From Roseomonas sp. CECT 9278 (GTDB lineage Bacteria > Pseudomonadota > Alphaproteobacteria > Acetobacterales > Acetobacteraceae): a DNA stretch of 64,000 nt. The position numbers were made by a program, and so were the translations under genes. Shown here piece by piece: positions 8,540 through 17,339 of the stretch. The number at the start of each line of letters is the position of its first letter. Within the stretch, counting starts at the first letter, position 1. The stretch is taken from the NCBI RefSeq assembly GCF_918698155.1, contig NZ_CAKKLX010000004.1, positions 124,001-188,000 of the forward strand. The letters run 5' to 3'. The notes beneath the pieces were generated by a model that was not told the DNA's origin, did no database searches, and worked only from the letters and a program-made list of their open reading frames with translations.

Positions 8540-10126
8540 ATGACCAGGCGCAGGATCACCATGATCGCGGGCGCGATGGCGCTGTTCGCCGCTGCCCTGC
8601 CGGCAGCCGCGCAGCAGGCGCCATCGGGCACGCTGCGCGTGGTGCTGGTGAACATGCTCGCCAGCCTCGACCCGGTCGTCTCGACCGCCGCCTTCGTCCG
8701 CAACCACGGCTTCATGGTCTACGACCAGCTCTTCGCCTTCGACAGCCAGGGCGAGGCACGGCCGCAGATGGTCGATCGGCACGAGGTCTCGGCCGACGGC
8801 ATGACCTATCGCTTCACCCTGCGCGAGGGCCTGGCCTTCCACGACGGCCAGCCGGTGCGCGCGGCGGATGCGGTGGCGTCGATCCGCCGTTGGGCGCAGC
8901 GCGACATCGCCGGGCGCGCGCTGATGTCCGCCACCGCGGCGCTGGAGGTCGTGGACGACCGCACCTTCACCCTGCGCCTGTCGCGCCCCTTCGGCCTGGT
9001 GGTGGAAGCCCTGGCACGCCCCACCGCGAGCGCGCTGTTCGTGATGCCCGAACGCATCGCCAACACGCCCGCCACCACGGCGATCACCGACGCCACGGGC
9101 TCCGGCCCCTTCATCTTCCGCGCGCAGGATTTCCTGCCGGGCGAACGCGCCATCTACACGCGCAACCCCGCCTATCGGCCGCGCAGCGAACCGGCCGACG
9201 GGCTCGCCGGCGGCAAGGTCGTGCAGCTTGAGCGCGTCGAGTGGCTCGGCATCAGCGACCCCGCCACCGCGGCGGCCGCGCTGCAATCGGGCGAGATCGA
9301 CTTCATCGAGCAGCCCAGCCCTGACGTGCTCCCGGTGCTGGCGCGCAACCGCAACATCCGCACCTTCGCGCTGAACCCGATCGGGTCGATGGTCTGGCTG
9401 CGGCCGAACCACCACATCCCGCCGTTCAACAACCCGCAGGCGCGCCGCGCGCTGCTCTACCTCGTGAACCAGCAGGAGAACCTGCAGGCGATCGGCACGC
9501 CGCCGGCCGAACAGGTGCCCTATTGCCCGGCCTATTTCCTCTGCGGCACGCCGCTGGAAAGCAGCGCCGGCGCGGAAGGTCTGCGCGAGATCAACCTGGA
9601 CCGCGCCCGCGCCCTGCTGCGCGAGGCCGGCTACAATGGGGAACGCGTGGTGTTCCTGAACGCCACCGACAGCCCGATCAACAACGCCGTCACGCTGACC
9701 ATGGCGGCCAATATGCGTCGCGCCGGCCTCAACATGGACGTGGTCGCGACCGACTGGGCCACGCTCACGCAGCGACGCAACCGGCGCGAGCCGGTGGAAC
9801 AGGGCGGGTGGAACCTGTTCGTGACCGTGGCGAACGTGCTCGACGCGCAGAACCCCTTGGTGAACCTGTATCTCGGTTCGCCCTGCGAGGGCGGCCTTGC
9901 CGGCTGGCCCTGCGATGCGGAACTCGAGCGCCTGCGCGCTGCCTGGTGGGAGGAACCCGACCCCGCGAAGCGCCGCCAGGTGCTGGAGCAGGTGCACGCC
10001 CGCGCCTATGCCGTGCTGCCCTACATCAATGGCGGGCAGTTCCGCGTGCTGGCGGCGCATCGCAACACTGTCGAAGGGCTGCGCCCCACCACGATCCCCG
10101 TCTTCTGGGGCGTGACCAAGCGGTGA
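8540..10126 (+). CDS. ABC transporter substrate-binding protein, family 5 (peptide/nickel type)
   Basis: Secreted periplasmic receptor of the DppA/OppA superfamily, 528 residues. It has a signal peptide (MTRRRITMIAGAMALFAAALPAAAQ) and the mature start TLRVVLVNMLASLDP. The family pattern includes YRFTLREGLAFHDGQPVRAADAV and the YTRNPAY strand. The ligand could be a peptide, an opine or another small organic solute. ATG 8540 follows an AGGGGGG at 8528-8534; an in-frame ATG at 8522 is less well placed. No permease or ATPase follows; the next gene overlaps by four bases (GTGA) and is a RidA-like enzyme. The receptor may share membrane parts encoded elsewhere, for example at 22544-29510. Confidence 0.88.
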   Translation: MTRRRITMIAGAMALFAAALPAAAQQAPSGTLRVVLVNMLASLDPVVSTAAFVRNHGFMVYDQLFAFDSQGEARPQMVDRHEVSADGMTYRFTLREGLAFHDGQPVRAADAVASIRRWAQRDIAGRALMSATAALEVVDDRTFTLRLSRPFGLVVEALARPTASALFVMPERIANTPATTAITDATGSGPFIFRAQDFLPGERAIYTRNPAYRPRSEPADGLAGGKVVQLERVEWLGISDPATAAAALQSGEIDFIEQPSPDVLPVLARNRNIRTFALNPIGSMVWLRPNHHIPPFNNPQARRALLYLVNQQENLQAIGTPPAEQVPYCPAYFLCGTPLESSAGAEGLREINLDRARALLREAGYNGERVVFLNATDSPINNAVTLTMAANMRRAGLNMDVVATDWATLTQRRNRREPVEQGGWNLFVTVANVLDAQNPLVNLYLGSPCEGGLAGWPCDAELERLRAAWWEEPDPAKRRQVLEQVHARAYAVLPYINGGQFRVLAAHRNTVEGLRPTTIPVFWGVTKR

Positions 10127-10875
10127 GCACGGTCGCCATCGCGCAGGCCGGCTTCCGCTTCATCCCGGCGGTCATGCAGTATTCGGGCGGCGTGGCGGCG
10201 CTGCCCGGCTTCCGGCTGGAACGCGCCCGCTTCGCCGAACCCGTTCCGATGGCCGAGGGCTGGCGGCGCATCGCCGCGCATCTCGGCGCGATCGGCCGGC
10301 CGCTGACCGCCTTCGCCGGCTGCGAATTGCGCTCTCCCGCCCCCTTCACCGAGGCCGGCTTCGCCAGCTTCAACGCCGGCTACGCGCAGGTCCTGGCCGA
10401 ATGGGGCGTGTTGCGGGACGGCGCGAACCCGGTCGCGCGCAGCAATGTCTGCCCGCGCCGCGCGCCGCCCGCCGAACCCTGTTTCCACGCCTTCGTCTAT
10501 GCGCGGCCCGACGCGGCCGCCGCGCCGTCCTTCGCTGTCGCCGGCAGCGGTGAATCGGCCGAAGGCAAGGGCAGCTACCGCGACAACACCGTGGCCTATG
10601 GCGACACCTCGCCGGACGGGATGCTGCGCAAGGGCCTGTGGGTACTGGGCGAAATGGAACGCCGGATGGGCCTGCTCGGCCATGGCTGGGCCGACACCAC
10701 CGGCGTGCAGGCCTATACCATCCACCCGCTGCCGCCGGCATTGACCGAGGCCATCGTCACCCGCGGCGCCGCGCGCCATGGCCTCACCTGGCAGGATTGC
10801 CGCCCGCCGGTCGAAGGCCTGGAGTTCGAGATGGATTGCCGCGGCATCGGGCAGGAGATCGTCCTGCCCGCCTGA
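10123..10875 (+). CDS. RidA/CnbZ-like protein, putative enamine or aminomuconate deaminase
   Basis: 250-residue cytoplasmic protein without signal or membrane segments. A GTG start overlaps the stop of the binding-protein gene (GTGA), so it is translationally coupled to transport. Two conserved-looking blocks are visible: an N-terminal part with AGCELRSPAPFTE and SNVCPRRAPP, and a C-terminal part with SGESAEGKGSYRDNTVAYGDTSPDGMLRKGLWVL and HGWADTTGVQAYTIH. The second block resembles the RidA trimer fold region. I recall a similar layout in CnbZ, the 2-amino-5-chloromuconate deaminase of Comamonas, but that match is from memory and tentative. The ligand of the coupled binding protein might be the precursor. 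Confidence 0.5.
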   Translation: MSTVAIAQAGFRFIPAVMQYSGGVAALPGFRLERARFAEPVPMAEGWRRIAAHLGAIGRPLTAFAGCELRSPAPFTEAGFASFNAGYAQVLAEWGVLRDGANPVARSNVCPRRAPPAEPCFHAFVYARPDAAAAPSFAVAGSGESAEGKGSYRDNTVAYGDTSPDGMLRKGLWVLGEMERRMGLLGHGWADTTGVQAYTIHPLPPALTEAIVTRGAARHGLTWQDCRPPVEGLEFEMDCRGIGQEIVLPA

Positions 10876-10878
10876 CGC

Positions 10879-11652
10879 TCACGGCTGCATGTGGCTGCCG
10901 CCGTCCTCGATCCAGTTCTGCCCGGTGATGAAGGACGCGCCCTCGCTCAGCAGGAAGCAGATCAGCGGCGCGACTTCCTTCGGCTGCGCGATGCGCCCGA
11001 GCGGGATGCGCGCCAGCGTGCGCTCGCGGAAGCGTTCGGATCGCACCACCTCGGTCATCGGCGTCTCGACCGTGCCGAAGCCCACGGAATTCACGCGGAT
11101 GCCGTAGCGGGCCCATTCCAGCGCCGCGCTCATGGTCACGCCATAAAGGCCAGCCTTCGCCGCGGCGTAGTTCACCTGCCCGATCGACCCGCGCTTGCCG
11201 GCGGTCGAGGAGATGTTGACGATCGCGCCCGGACGCTCCTCGCCGGCCTTGGCGCGGGCGATCATGTGGCGGCCCACCGCCTGCTGCATCAGGTGGCAGG
11301 CGGTCAGGTTCACGTCGATCACCGCCTGCCACTGCGGCAGGGTCATCTTCTCGATCATCGCCGGGCGCGTGATGCCGGCATTGTTGACCAGCCCATGCAC
11401 CGCGCCGAAGCGTGCCACCGCATCATCGACGATGCGCGCGCACACCACCTCATCCGTCACGTCGCCCTGGATCGCCAGCGTGCGGTCGCCCGCCAAGGCG
11501 GCGGACACCGCCGCGAAGGTCTCCGGATTGCGCTCGACCATCACCAGGTTGCCGCCCAGGTCGAGCACCAGCTCGGCGATGGCCCGGCCGATCCCCTGCC
11601 CCGTGCCGGTCACGATGACCGTGCGGCCGGTCAATTCCATCGGATTGCGCAT
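10879..11652 (-). CDS. SDR family oxidoreductase
   Basis: Classical short-chain dehydrogenase/reductase, 257 residues, cytoplasmic and NAD(P)-dependent. The cofactor loop is TGTGQGIG, the adenine-binding motif is NNAG, and the catalytic triad is visible as Ser in ISSTAGKRG plus YAAAK (Tyr and Lys). The C-terminus SFITGQNWIEDGG is the standard SDR ending. ATG 11652 is preceded by GGGAAGGA; the open frame extends 13 codons upstream without conserved content. It is the last gene of a minus-strand group starting at tag, 57 bases after the ketopantoate-reductase-like gene. The substrate is unknown. Confidence 0.88.
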   Translation of the reverse strand: MRNPMELTGRTVIVTGTGQGIGRAIAELVLDLGGNLVMVERNPETFAAVSAALAGDRTLAIQGDVTDEVVCARIVDDAVARFGAVHGLVNNAGITRPAMIEKMTLPQWQAVIDVNLTACHLMQQAVGRHMIARAKAGEERPGAIVNISSTAGKRGSIGQVNYAAAKAGLYGVTMSAALEWARYGIRVNSVGFGTVETPMTEVVRSERFRERTLARIPLGRIAQPKEVAPLICFLLSEGASFITGQNWIEDGGSHMQP

Positions 11653-11709
11653 GGCGTTTCCTTCCCTTGGTTGCACCGAGGGTCGCGCCAAGCGCGCCGC
11701 ACCGCAAGG

Positions 11710-12777
11710 TCAGTTCAGCCGCAACCCGCGGATCAGGTCGGGCGATGCCGCGACCTCGCCGCGTTCGACGCGCTTCACGATCGCCGTCAGCGCGGCATTG
11801 GCCGGGGCGGCGATGCCGATCTCCGCCCCGCGCGCGACGACGAAGCCGTTGAGGTATTCGATCTCGGTGCGCCGCCCCTTCATCATGTCCTGGCCCATGG
11901 ACGCACGATGCGCGCCCCCGCCCGGCTTCTGCGTATCCGCCAGGCGCTGCGCGTCATAGGCGGCGCGCGCGGCGTCATCGCCCTCGCCCGCGCGGGCGAT
12001 GACCTCGGGGTCGAGGTGCAGGATCTCCTCGAGGTCATAGCCCAGCGCCTGGCCGACGCGGATCGCCTCGCTCCCCAGCCGCGCGGCGAAGGCGCGGATC
12101 GCGTCATCCGCCGTCGCGTCCTTGGCCAGCAGCCCGGTCGCCGCGGCGATGCCGTTGCCCATGACGTTCGCCACCAGCTTCGACCAGCGCTCGCCCCACA
12201 GGTTGGTCGTGGTCAGCGCCGAATCCGACAGCGCGACCAGCGAGGTGACGAATTCCGCGCGCGGCGAGACCCGCCCATGCGGTTCCCCCACGCGATAGAC
12301 GGTGTGCGACGCGCCCGACTTCCCCGCCGCCCGCTTCACCAGCCCCGGCGCGGACAGCTCGACGGTGATCAGCGAGGCGATGGCGCCGAGCACCCGCCCC
12401 CAGCCGACGATGCCGGCGATCACTTCCTCATTGATGCAGTTCTGTAGCGACACGACATAGCCGCCCGGCGCCAGGTACTGCGCGATCATCGTGGTCGCCC
12501 AGGCGGTGTCGTAGGACTTCATGCAGACGAAGGCGATGTCGACCGGGCGTTCCTTCGCGAAGGATTGCAGTTCGGTCAGGTGGATCGCGCGCACCGGCAC
12601 GGTGAATTCCGGCACGTCCTTCAGGTGCGCGATGGTCAGGCCGCGCGCGCGCATCGCCTCGACATGCTCGGGCCAGGGGTCGATGAAGGTCACGTCGTGG
12701 CCGGCCTGCGCCATGTAGGCGCCGGCATACCCACCGACGGCGCCGGCGCCGACGATGGCGATACGCGGTTTGGTCAT
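11710..12777 (-). CDS. Ketopantoate reductase (ApbA/PanE) family protein
   Basis: NADPH-dependent reductase of the 2-dehydropantoate 2-reductase family, 355 residues. The N-terminal Rossmann motif is GAGAVGGYAGAY. CMKSYDT near residue 88 is the conserved K-x-x-D-type segment, SLQNCINEE matches the family NG/N motif region, and LWGERWSKLVANVMGN corresponds to the KL-x-N helix. It is somewhat longer than E. coli PanE (about 303), with an insertion around EGDDAARAAYDAQRLADTQ. It may act on ketopantoate or another 2-keto acid. Its ATG directly follows the TAG of the Gfo/Idh gene with no gap, so the two are probably co-translated. Confidence 0.82.
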   Translation of the reverse strand: MTKPRIAIVGAGAVGGYAGAYMAQAGHDVTFIDPWPEHVEAMRARGLTIAHLKDVPEFTVPVRAIHLTELQSFAKERPVDIAFVCMKSYDTAWATTMIAQYLAPGGYVVSLQNCINEEVIAGIVGWGRVLGAIASLITVELSAPGLVKRAAGKSGASHTVYRVGEPHGRVSPRAEFVTSLVALSDSALTTTNLWGERWSKLVANVMGNGIAAATGLLAKDATADDAIRAFAARLGSEAIRVGQALGYDLEEILHLDPEVIARAGEGDDAARAAYDAQRLADTQKPGGGAHRASMGQDMMKGRRTEIEYLNGFVVARGAEIGIAAPANAALTAIVKRVERGEVAASPDLIRGLRLN

Positions 12778-13728
12778 CTATTCCCCCCGGGCAATGGCAG
12801 CCTCGACCGCCAGCGCCACCTTCAGCGCCCGCCGTCCGGCCGCACCGTCCACCACCACGGGCGCGCCGTCCAGGCAGGCGGCCACGAAGGCGGCCTGCTC
12901 GGCCTCCAGGCTGTCATGGTCGGTCCAGGTGGCCCGGTCGATGCCGTGGCCGGGCATGGTCGCCACCGGATCGGCCCCGCCACGCCGCAGCACCGCCAGC
13001 GATCGGTCGAGGAAATTCACGCTCATCTCGCCCTGCGTCCCCAGCACGCGCAGCCGGCGTTCCATCACGAGCGACACGCGCGAGGCGGTGATCACTGCCG
13101 CCCGCCCGCCGCGGAAGCGCAGCCGCGCCACCGCGAAATCCGGCCGGTCGGACGCCACGGCCGCGCCCACCGCCTCGATGCCCGAGGGTTCTTCGCCGGC
13201 CAGCGCCAGCACCAGGTCGATGTCATGGATCATCAGGTCCAGCACCACCGAGACATCCAGGCTGCGCGGCCGGAACGGCGCGGCGCGCACCGCGTCCCAG
13301 GACAGCGCGCGCCCGCCGGCCGGGGCTTCGACCACCGCGCGGAAGGCGGCGGAAAACCGTTCGATATGCCCGACCTGCAACACCCGCCCCTGCGCGGCGG
13401 CGATCAGCGCATCGGCTTCCTCCAGCGTCGCGGCGATCGGCTTCTCGATGAACACATGCCGGCCGGCGGCCAGTGCGGCCATGGCCAGGTCGTGATGGAA
13501 GCGCGTGGGCGCGGCGATGATCACCGCATCGGCGGCGGCGATCGCGGCCTCGGGCGCCAGCGCGACGGTGCCGGCCTCGGCCGCCACGGTGGCGGCGCGG
13601 GCGGCATCGGCATCGGCCAGCCCGACCAGTTCCACGCGCGGATTGCCCGCCGCCTTCAATGAATGGAACCGTCCGAAATGCCCCACACCCAGGATGGCGA
13701 GGCGGAGTCGTGTGTCGCTGGCGTTCAT
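12778..13728 (-). CDS. Gfo/Idh/MocA family oxidoreductase
   Basis: NAD(P)-dependent dehydrogenase acting on a sugar or cyclitol-type substrate, 316 residues. The cofactor motif is ILGVGHFGRFH, and the catalytic lysine lies in the FIEKPIAAT motif (EKP near residue 94). The substrate-domain segment LDLMIHDIDLVLAL carries the conserved HD pair. It starts at ATG 13728, overlapping the tag stop by four bases (ATGA), and ends with TAG abutting the next ATG. The middle position of a tight three-gene run suggests co-expression, but the pathway is not evident. Confidence 0.87.
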   Translation of the reverse strand: MNASDTRLRLAILGVGHFGRFHSLKAAGNPRVELVGLADADAARAATVAAEAGTVALAPEAAIAAADAVIIAAPTRFHHDLAMAALAAGRHVFIEKPIAATLEEADALIAAAQGRVLQVGHIERFSAAFRAVVEAPAGGRALSWDAVRAAPFRPRSLDVSVVLDLMIHDIDLVLALAGEEPSGIEAVGAAVASDRPDFAVARLRFRGGRAAVITASRVSLVMERRLRVLGTQGEMSVNFLDRSLAVLRRGGADPVATMPGHGIDRATWTDHDSLEAEQAAFVAACLDGAPVVVDGAAGRRALKVALAVEAAIARGE

Positions 13729-14342
13729 CCCCGCGCCTTAGCACCGCCGGGCGGCGTGAAGGAGGCCCTGGCGCGCGCCACCTCCCCATGGATGACGCAG
13801 CCGGGGTCGTGGTCGTTCACCAGCCCCATCGCCTGCATGAAGGCATAGCAGGTGGTGGGGCCCACGAAGCGCCAGCCGCGCTTCTTCAGGTCCTTCGACA
13901 GCGCGACGGATTCCGGCGCGGTCGGCCGCACCCCCGGTACCGCCTGCGCCTCGAACCGCCAGAAATAGGTGGCGAGCGAGCCTTCCGCCGCCACCATCTC
14001 CCGCGCCCGCGCGGCATTGTTGATGACCGCCTCGATCTTGCCGCGATGGCGCACGATGCCGGCATCCAGCAACAGCCGCGCGACATCCTGCTGCGTGAAG
14101 CGCGCCACGCGGTCGAAGTCGAAGCCGTGGAAGGCGGCGCGGAAATTCTGCCGCTTGGTCAGGATGGTCCGCCAGGACAGGCCGGACTGGAAGCCTTCCA
14201 GGCAGATCTTCTCGAACAGCCGGCGGTCATCGGCCACCGGGAAGCCCCATTCGGTGTCGTGATAGGCCACGTAGTCCGGGGCGGCGGCGCACCAGCGGCA
14301 GCGCGGGCGGCCATCGGGGCCGGGAGACAGCCGGTCGGTCAT
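13725..14342 (-). CDS. tag: DNA-3-methyladenine glycosylase I
   Basis: Base-excision repair enzyme that removes 3-methyladenine from alkylated DNA; 205 residues, close to E. coli Tag. The N-terminal RCRWC and YHDTEWG segments and the C-terminal GLVNDHDPGC (His-x3-Cys) supply the zinc-snap ligands. LFEKICLEGFQSGLSWRTIL carries the HhH region and catalytic glutamate, and KRGWRFVGPTTCYAFMQA completes the family pattern. ATG 14342 gives the canonical start; the frame continues upstream without family-like residues. First gene of a minus-strand group with the Gfo/Idh gene, divergent from secDF. Confidence 0.95.
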   Translation of the reverse strand: MTDRLSPGPDGRPRCRWCAAAPDYVAYHDTEWGFPVADDRRLFEKICLEGFQSGLSWRTILTKRQNFRAAFHGFDFDRVARFTQQDVARLLLDAGIVRHRGKIEAVINNAARAREMVAAEGSLATYFWRFEAQAVPGVRPTAPESVALSKDLKKRGWRFVGPTTCYAFMQAMGLVNDHDPGCVIHGEVARARASFTPPGGAKARG

Positions 14343-14471
14343 CGGCCTGGCCACCCAATGGGCGCCGCCACGCCTGCCTTTGCCCGCGTCATGCTCTGCG
14401 CGCCCCCCGTCGCCGGCCCGGCCGATCGCCGCCGGGCCGCGGTAGGATGCCCGCCCGGAACAGTCAACGGA

Positions 14472-14495
14472 ATGCATGCCCCGGCGGGGTTGCAT
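14472..14495. repeat. Imperfect hairpin in the tag/secDF divergent gap
   Basis: The arms ATGCA plus CCCCG (14472-14476, 14479-14483) pair with CGGGG plus TGCAT (14485-14489, 14491-14495), giving a bulged stem of ten base pairs about 57 bases upstream of the secDF start. It could form in the secDF leader RNA or be a protein-binding dyad. No T-run follows, so it is not a simple terminator. Confidence 0.35.
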
Positions 14496-14551
14496 CCCCT
14501 GCCCCCCCTCGCCATTGTCCGCCCGCTTTGAAACTGGGGTTCTGACTGCCG

Positions 14552-17131
14552 ATGCTACATTTCGCGCGCTGGAAGACCGCCGCGATCCTGCTGGTCTGCC
14601 TGGTCGGGACGCTGTTGAGCATTCCGAACCTGCTGCCGCGCGCCGCCTTCCCGGACTGGTTCCCGGTGCGCCAGGTGAATCTCGGGCTCGACCTGCGCGG
14701 CGGGTCGTACCTGCTGCTGGAGGTCGACCTCAACACCGTGGTGCGCGAGCGGCTGGACGGCATGGTCGATGCCGCCCGCACGCGGCTGCGAACGGCCAAT
14801 GTGCGCTACGTCAACCTGGCCACGGACACCGCCAACCGCCGCATGGGGCTGCGCGTGACCGACCCCGCGCAGATTCCCGCCGCCATGACGGCACTGCGCG
14901 AACTGGCCAATCCGCTGACCAACGCCACCGGCCAGCAGGTGCCCGACATCGATGTCACCAGCCAGCCCGACGGGCAGGTCTGGGCCACGCTGACCGAGGC
15001 CGGGTTGCGCGCGAAGTCCAGCTCCGCCGTCGAGCAATCCATCGAGATCGTCCGCCGCCGCGTCGACGAGACCGGCGTGGCCGAGGCGTTGATCGCCCGC
15101 CAGGGCCAGAACCGCATCCTGGTGACCCTGCCCGGCATCGAGGACCCCGACCGCATCAAGAACCTGCTGGGCCGCACCGCCCGCATGACCTTCCACCTGG
15201 TCGACGAGGCCGCCTCCCTGGCCTCGACCCCGCCGCCGGGCGTGATGTTCCTGCCCGGCGAGCGCGAGGGCGAACGCTTCGCCGTGCGCCGCCGCGTGGA
15301 AGTGGACGGCGCCAACCTGACCAACGCCCGCGCCGGCCAGGACAGCCGCACCGGCGAATGGGTGGTGAACTTCACCTTCGATTCCGTGGGCACCCGCCGC
15401 TTCGCGCAGATCACGCGCGAGAATGTCGGGCGCCCCTTCGCCGTGGTGCTGGATGAGAAGGTCATCACCGCGCCGGTCATCCGCGAACCCATCCTGGGCG
15501 GCCAGGGGCAGATCAGCGGGTCCTTCACCGCGCGCTCGGCCAACGACCTGGCGGTGCTGCTGCGCGCCGGCGCCCTGCCCGCGCCGCTCACGGTGGTCGA
15601 GGAACGCACGGTCGGGCCGGAACTGGGGGCCGATGCGATCCGCGCGGGTACCATCTCGCTCGCGGTCGGCACGCTGTTCGTGTTCCTTTACATGGGGCTT
15701 GCCTACGGGTTGCTCGGCTGGTTCGCGAATATCGCGCTGCTGTTCAACCTGGTGCTGATGATCGCCTTCATGTCGCTCATCGAATCGACGCTGACGCTGC
15801 CGGGCATCGCGGGCATCGTGCTGACGCTCGGCACCGCGCTCGATGCGAACATCCTGATCAACGAACGCATCCGCGAGGAAGTCAGGAACGGGCGAACGCC
15901 GATCAATGCGCTGGAGGCCGGCTATACCAAGGCGTCGGGGACGATTCTCGACTCCAACCTGACCAACCTGATCGCGATGGCCTGCCTCTATGCCTTCGGG
16001 TCGGGGCCGGTGAAGGGCTTCGCGGTGACGGTCGCTGTCGGCACGGTGGTGCAGATGTGGACCGCCACGGTGCTGACGCGCCTGCTGGTCTCCTGGTGGT
16101 ACAAGCGCACCCGGCCGAAGGAGCTGCCGGTGTTCCAGCGGCCCGGGCTGTCGCTGCTCGAACGGCTGCGCCGGCCGCTGTTCCGCATCTTCCCCGATGG
16201 CACGCGCATCCGCTTCATGAAGGCCGCGCGCACGGGGCTGGTCGTCTCGGCGATCCTGTCCACCGCCTCGCTGGTCATCGCCTTCCATCCCGGGCTCGAG
16301 AAAGGCATCGACTTCAAGGGCGGCATCGAGATGGAGGTGCGCACGCCCACGCCGGGCGATATCAGCGCGCTGCGCAACGCGGTCGGCGGGCTTGGCCTGG
16401 GTGATGCCACGCTGCTGCAGTTCGGCGATGCCTCGACCTTCGCGCTGCGCCTGCCCGCGCAGGGCGACGAGGGCGCCGTCCAGCGCGCCGTCAACGCGGT
16501 GCGCGGAGCGTTCGAACAGGTCGCGCCGGGCACCCGCATCCTGCGCGTGGAGGCGGTCGGCAATCGTGTCTCGGACGAGCTGTTCATCGGCGGCCTGACC
16601 GCGCTCGCGCTGTCGTTCCTGGCGATGCTGATCTACATCTGGGCCCGCTTCGAATGGCAGTTCGGCATCGCCGCCGTCACCACGCTGGTGCTGGACGTGA
16701 CGAAGGCGGTCGGCCTGATGGTGCTGTTCCAGATCGAGTTCAACCTGACCACCATCGCGGCGATCCTGACCGTCATCGGCTTCAGCGCCAACGACAAGGT
16801 CGTGGTGTTCGACCGCATGCGCGAGAACCTGCGCAAGTTCAAGACGATGCCGCTCGACGAGCTGGTCGACCTGTCGATCAACGAGACGATGAACCGCACG
16901 CTCGGCACATCCATGACCTTGCTGCTCTCGGCACTGCCGCTCGCGCTGTTCGGCGGGGACACGCTGTCGGGCTTCGCCTGGGTGATGGTGGCGGGCATCG
17001 TGATCTCGGCGGGGTCGTCGGTGTTCATCGCGGCGCCGATCGTGCTGTTCAGTGGGCGCAACAGGCTGCGGCGCGGCGATGACAACAAGGGCGGCGCGAC
17101 CGCGCAGCGCACGGCCGGCAAGACCGCCTAG
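14552..17131 (+). CDS. secDF: Fused protein translocase subunit SecDF
   Basis: Inner-membrane proton-driven factor that pulls preproteins through SecYEG. One 859-residue frame holds both SecD and SecF. The SecD half has LGLDLRGGSYLLLEV after the first helix, a periplasmic P1 domain, VLDEKVITAPVI, and TM segments with LTLGTALDANILINERIREE. The SecF half starts near residue 540 with an amphipathic link, GIDFKGGIEMEV, and the TM block LTVIGFSANDKVVVFDRMREN. Two six-helix units are therefore present. No stop or frameshift lies at the junction. The protein starts at ATG 14552; the ribosome-binding site is weak. Confidence 0.95.
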   Translation: MLHFARWKTAAILLVCLVGTLLSIPNLLPRAAFPDWFPVRQVNLGLDLRGGSYLLLEVDLNTVVRERLDGMVDAARTRLRTANVRYVNLATDTANRRMGLRVTDPAQIPAAMTALRELANPLTNATGQQVPDIDVTSQPDGQVWATLTEAGLRAKSSSAVEQSIEIVRRRVDETGVAEALIARQGQNRILVTLPGIEDPDRIKNLLGRTARMTFHLVDEAASLASTPPPGVMFLPGEREGERFAVRRRVEVDGANLTNARAGQDSRTGEWVVNFTFDSVGTRRFAQITRENVGRPFAVVLDEKVITAPVIREPILGGQGQISGSFTARSANDLAVLLRAGALPAPLTVVEERTVGPELGADAIRAGTISLAVGTLFVFLYMGLAYGLLGWFANIALLFNLVLMIAFMSLIESTLTLPGIAGIVLTLGTALDANILINERIREEVRNGRTPINALEAGYTKASGTILDSNLTNLIAMACLYAFGSGPVKGFAVTVAVGTVVQMWTATVLTRLLVSWWYKRTRPKELPVFQRPGLSLLERLRRPLFRIFPDGTRIRFMKAARTGLVVSAILSTASLVIAFHPGLEKGIDFKGGIEMEVRTPTPGDISALRNAVGGLGLGDATLLQFGDASTFALRLPAQGDEGAVQRAVNAVRGAFEQVAPGTRILRVEAVGNRVSDELFIGGLTALALSFLAMLIYIWARFEWQFGIAAVTTLVLDVTKAVGLMVLFQIEFNLTTIAAILTVIGFSANDKVVVFDRMRENLRKFKTMPLDELVDLSINETMNRTLGTSMTLLLSALPLALFGGDTLSGFAWVMVAGIVISAGSSVFIAAPIVLFSGRNRLRRGDDNKGGATAQRTAGKTA

Positions 17132-17201
17132 TTTCCCGATTCCGAAGTCCTGCGGGCTTCGTCTTCGGGCCACCAGCCATTGTTTCCAGTGGCCTGCTTG
17201 T

Positions 17202-17237
17202 CCGCTGCGTGCTTGGCGAAGCGCACGCACGCAGCGG
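17202..17237. terminator. Perfect inverted repeat downstream of secDF
   Basis: CCGCTGCGTGC (17202-17212) and GCACGCAGCGG (17227-17237) form an 11-bp perfect stem around a 14-base loop. It lies 70 bases past the secDF stop and about 100 bases before the first Bug gene. A strong GC-rich hairpin in this place may end secDF transcription, although no U-tract follows. Confidence 0.4.
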
Positions 17238-17283
17238 GCAGGACACTGACCACCCCGGCCCGGTGGCAGGGGCCGGCGCATCG

Positions 17284-17297
17284 TGATATCGCTACCA
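17284..17297 (+). promoter_or_regulatory. Shared 14-bp leader motif, copy 1
   Basis: TGATATCGCTACCA lies 42 bases upstream of the first Bug gene ATG. The same 14 bases recur 40 bases upstream of the second Bug gene, and both are followed by ATGGGAAGGA next to the start. The GATATC core is palindromic. It may be a promoter element or operator, or simply the edge of the duplicated segment. Confidence 0.45.
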
Positions 17298-17339
17298 TGA
17301 ATGCCGCGTCAGTCGGCACCATGGGAAGGACGATCCACG

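Noticed and set aside
14555-17281. 908-residue frame antisense to secDF
   Set aside because: Its arginine/glutamine/histidine-rich composition is typical of shadow frames in high-GC DNA.
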